Of a stretch of 64,000 bases of DNA, positions 63,344 through 64,000 are shown piece by piece (within the stretch, counting starts at the first letter, position 1; each line of letters begins with the position of its first letter). Below the pieces are notes generated by a model, which saw nothing but the letters and a program-made list of their open reading frames with translations, did not search any database and was not told where the DNA came from. The stretch is from a virus. Made by a program: the position numbers and the translations under genes. Where the stretch lies: positions 186,001 to 250,000 of the IMG/VR virus record IMGVR_UViG_3300042889_001503; one strand, given 5' to 3'.

Positions 63344-63730
63344 ATGAAAAAAAATACACGAATAGCGGTAATTGCTCACGACGGGAAAAAAGCGGATATG
63401 GTCGCCTTTATTATGAAGAGATTAGATTTCTTTAAAAAGGTTGATGTTATGGCAACAGGTACAACTGGAAAACATATTGAACACGCGGGACTTGATGTGA
63501 ATTGTCTTAAATCAGGTCCTTTAGGTGGTGATGCTCAAATTGCTTCGTTAATATCTGATGGTAAAATAGACGCTGTTGTGTTTTTTATTGACCCATTAGG
63601 TCTTCATCCCCATCAGGTAGATGTGAATATGTTATTACGAATTTGTAATGTTTATAATATACCATTGGCGACAAATTATTCCACAGCATCTTTAGTAATA
63701 AGTGGACTTAAAAAAAAATTAAAACTGTAA
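63344..63730 (+). CDS. mgsA: methylglyoxal synthase
   Basis: 128 residues, close to the family's usual length. AVIAHDGKKADMV at 8-20 with H12 and D13, CLKSGPLGGDAQIASLI near 56-72 and FFIDPLGLHPHQVDVNMLLR near 78-97 carry the catalytic Asp, phosphate-binding Ser/Gly and His. It converts dihydroxyacetone phosphate to methylglyoxal. One change: HPHDxDV has become HPHQVDV. Intact, probably of host origin. Role in infection unknown: it could relieve sugar-phosphate stress or release phosphate. Confidence 0.92.
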   Translation: MKKNTRIAVIAHDGKKADMVAFIMKRLDFFKKVDVMATGTTGKHIEHAGLDVNCLKSGPLGGDAQIASLISDGKIDAVVFFIDPLGLHPHQVDVNMLLRICNVYNIPLATNYSTASLVISGLKKKLKL

Positions 63731-63744
63731 CGTTAAATTAAATT

Positions 63745-64000
63745 ATGAAAAAGTTAGTATTATTATTGTGTTTAGTATTGTCATCGTGTTATGTTCCTGA
63801 AGTTCACGAAGGACCAATAGATAACACCGGACCAATTATCGTAAATCCCCCACCGGGTAGTGGAGGCGTTATCACAACACAAAGTTTGGTTGGTCAAACT
63901 TGGAAAATATTTTATTACCGAGTTGGTCCGATGGGAACGGTTATGAGTGCGAATGACACGTTAATCTTTTTAACCTCATCGACTTACACTTATAACGGAT
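63745..64000 (+). CDS. predicted lipoprotein (3' truncated by window)
   Basis: Open to the window end. MKKLVLLLCLVLSSCYVPEV ends its signal in the lipobox VLSSC; then a Pro/Gly linker (NPPPGSGG) and TWKIFYYRVGPMGTVMSAND, a lipocalin-like beta start. Host-type lipoproteins like this are common in Bacteroidetes. Confidence 0.78.
   Translation, partial: MKKLVLLLCLVLSSCYVPEVHEGPIDNTGPIIVNPPPGSGGVITTQSLVGQTWKIFYYRVGPMGTVMSANDTLIFLTSSTYTYNG

Noticed and set aside
1-64000. Integrated element, transposase, integrase or toxin-antitoxin genes
   Set aside because: I looked for DDE, tyrosine/serine recombinase, and typical TA motifs on both strands and saw none that I could support.

Overview
The window reads as part of a large, AT-rich, lytic-type phage genome whose host is probably a Bacteroidetes (Flavobacteriia-like) bacterium. 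Evidence for phage: about 130 mostly short genes packed with stop/start overlaps, dozens of unrecognised ORFs, and phage-style versions of a few enzymes (short CCA-adding enzyme, Pth2, ClpP, DUF192, GIY-YIG and HNH nucleases). Evidence for the host clade: at least 18 copies of the Bacteroidetes -7 box TAnnTTTG (usually TATCTTTG) sit just upstream of genes, and Shine-Dalgarno sites are largely absent. I recognise no capsid, tail, terminase or DNA polymerase gene here, no intact tRNA, no IS element and no CRISPR array. Assignment to a jumbo myovirus-like phage is inference.

Layout. 1-11 kb: partial DNA methyltransferase, peptidoglycan-binding and DHH proteins, DUF192, NUDIX, CCA-adding enzyme, ferritin-like protein and many small genes on +. 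11-18 kb: short genes alternating between strands, several convergent pairs sharing a TTAA as both stop codons. 18-23 kb: an HD (SpoT/MESH1-like) hydrolase, an SPFH lipoprotein, a membrane cluster and a secreted NUC1-type nuclease. 23-31 kb: glycosyltransferase plus phosphoesterase, a likely small RNA near 28.0 kb, and small genes including a GIY-YIG protein. 31.9-34.4 kb and 48-50.4 kb: tandem cassettes of about 100-residue proteins that share an N-terminal leader. 34-41 kb: Pth2, HNH, flavodoxin-like and leader proteins, nitroreductase. 41.4-43.9 kb: gene-poor, repeat-rich segment (DnaA-box-like repeats, palindromes, a strong G-quadruplex motif), the best origin/control-region candidate. 44-55 kb: cupin-like, nuclease-like, holin-like and further leader genes. 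55-64 kb: PlsC-like acyltransferase, a 13-repeat protein, SGNH hydrolase, metallopeptidase, ClpP operon, methylglyoxal synthase and lipoproteins.

The most striking system is a set of roughly 36 proteins that start with one of two leaders: a short form like MKIIITES(K/Q)(Y/K)xxL, or a short amphipathic helix ending in LRE/LKE/ITE. Nearly all contain [I/L]-x-E within the first 8-25 residues, the cleavage signature of T4 gp21-type prohead proteases, and resemble T4 capsid-targeting sequences. I infer that this phage may package a large cargo of internal proteins. Many of these genes follow a motif (G/T)ATATTTAT(A/T) that ends 3-5 nt (or 12-15 nt) before the ATG, probably a phage-specific late promoter giving leaderless or nearly leaderless mRNAs. 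About a dozen small proteins additionally share a C-terminal W-F-x-x-(K/R)-(Y/F)-x-(L/I/V) motif, so the cargo includes an expanded paralogous family.
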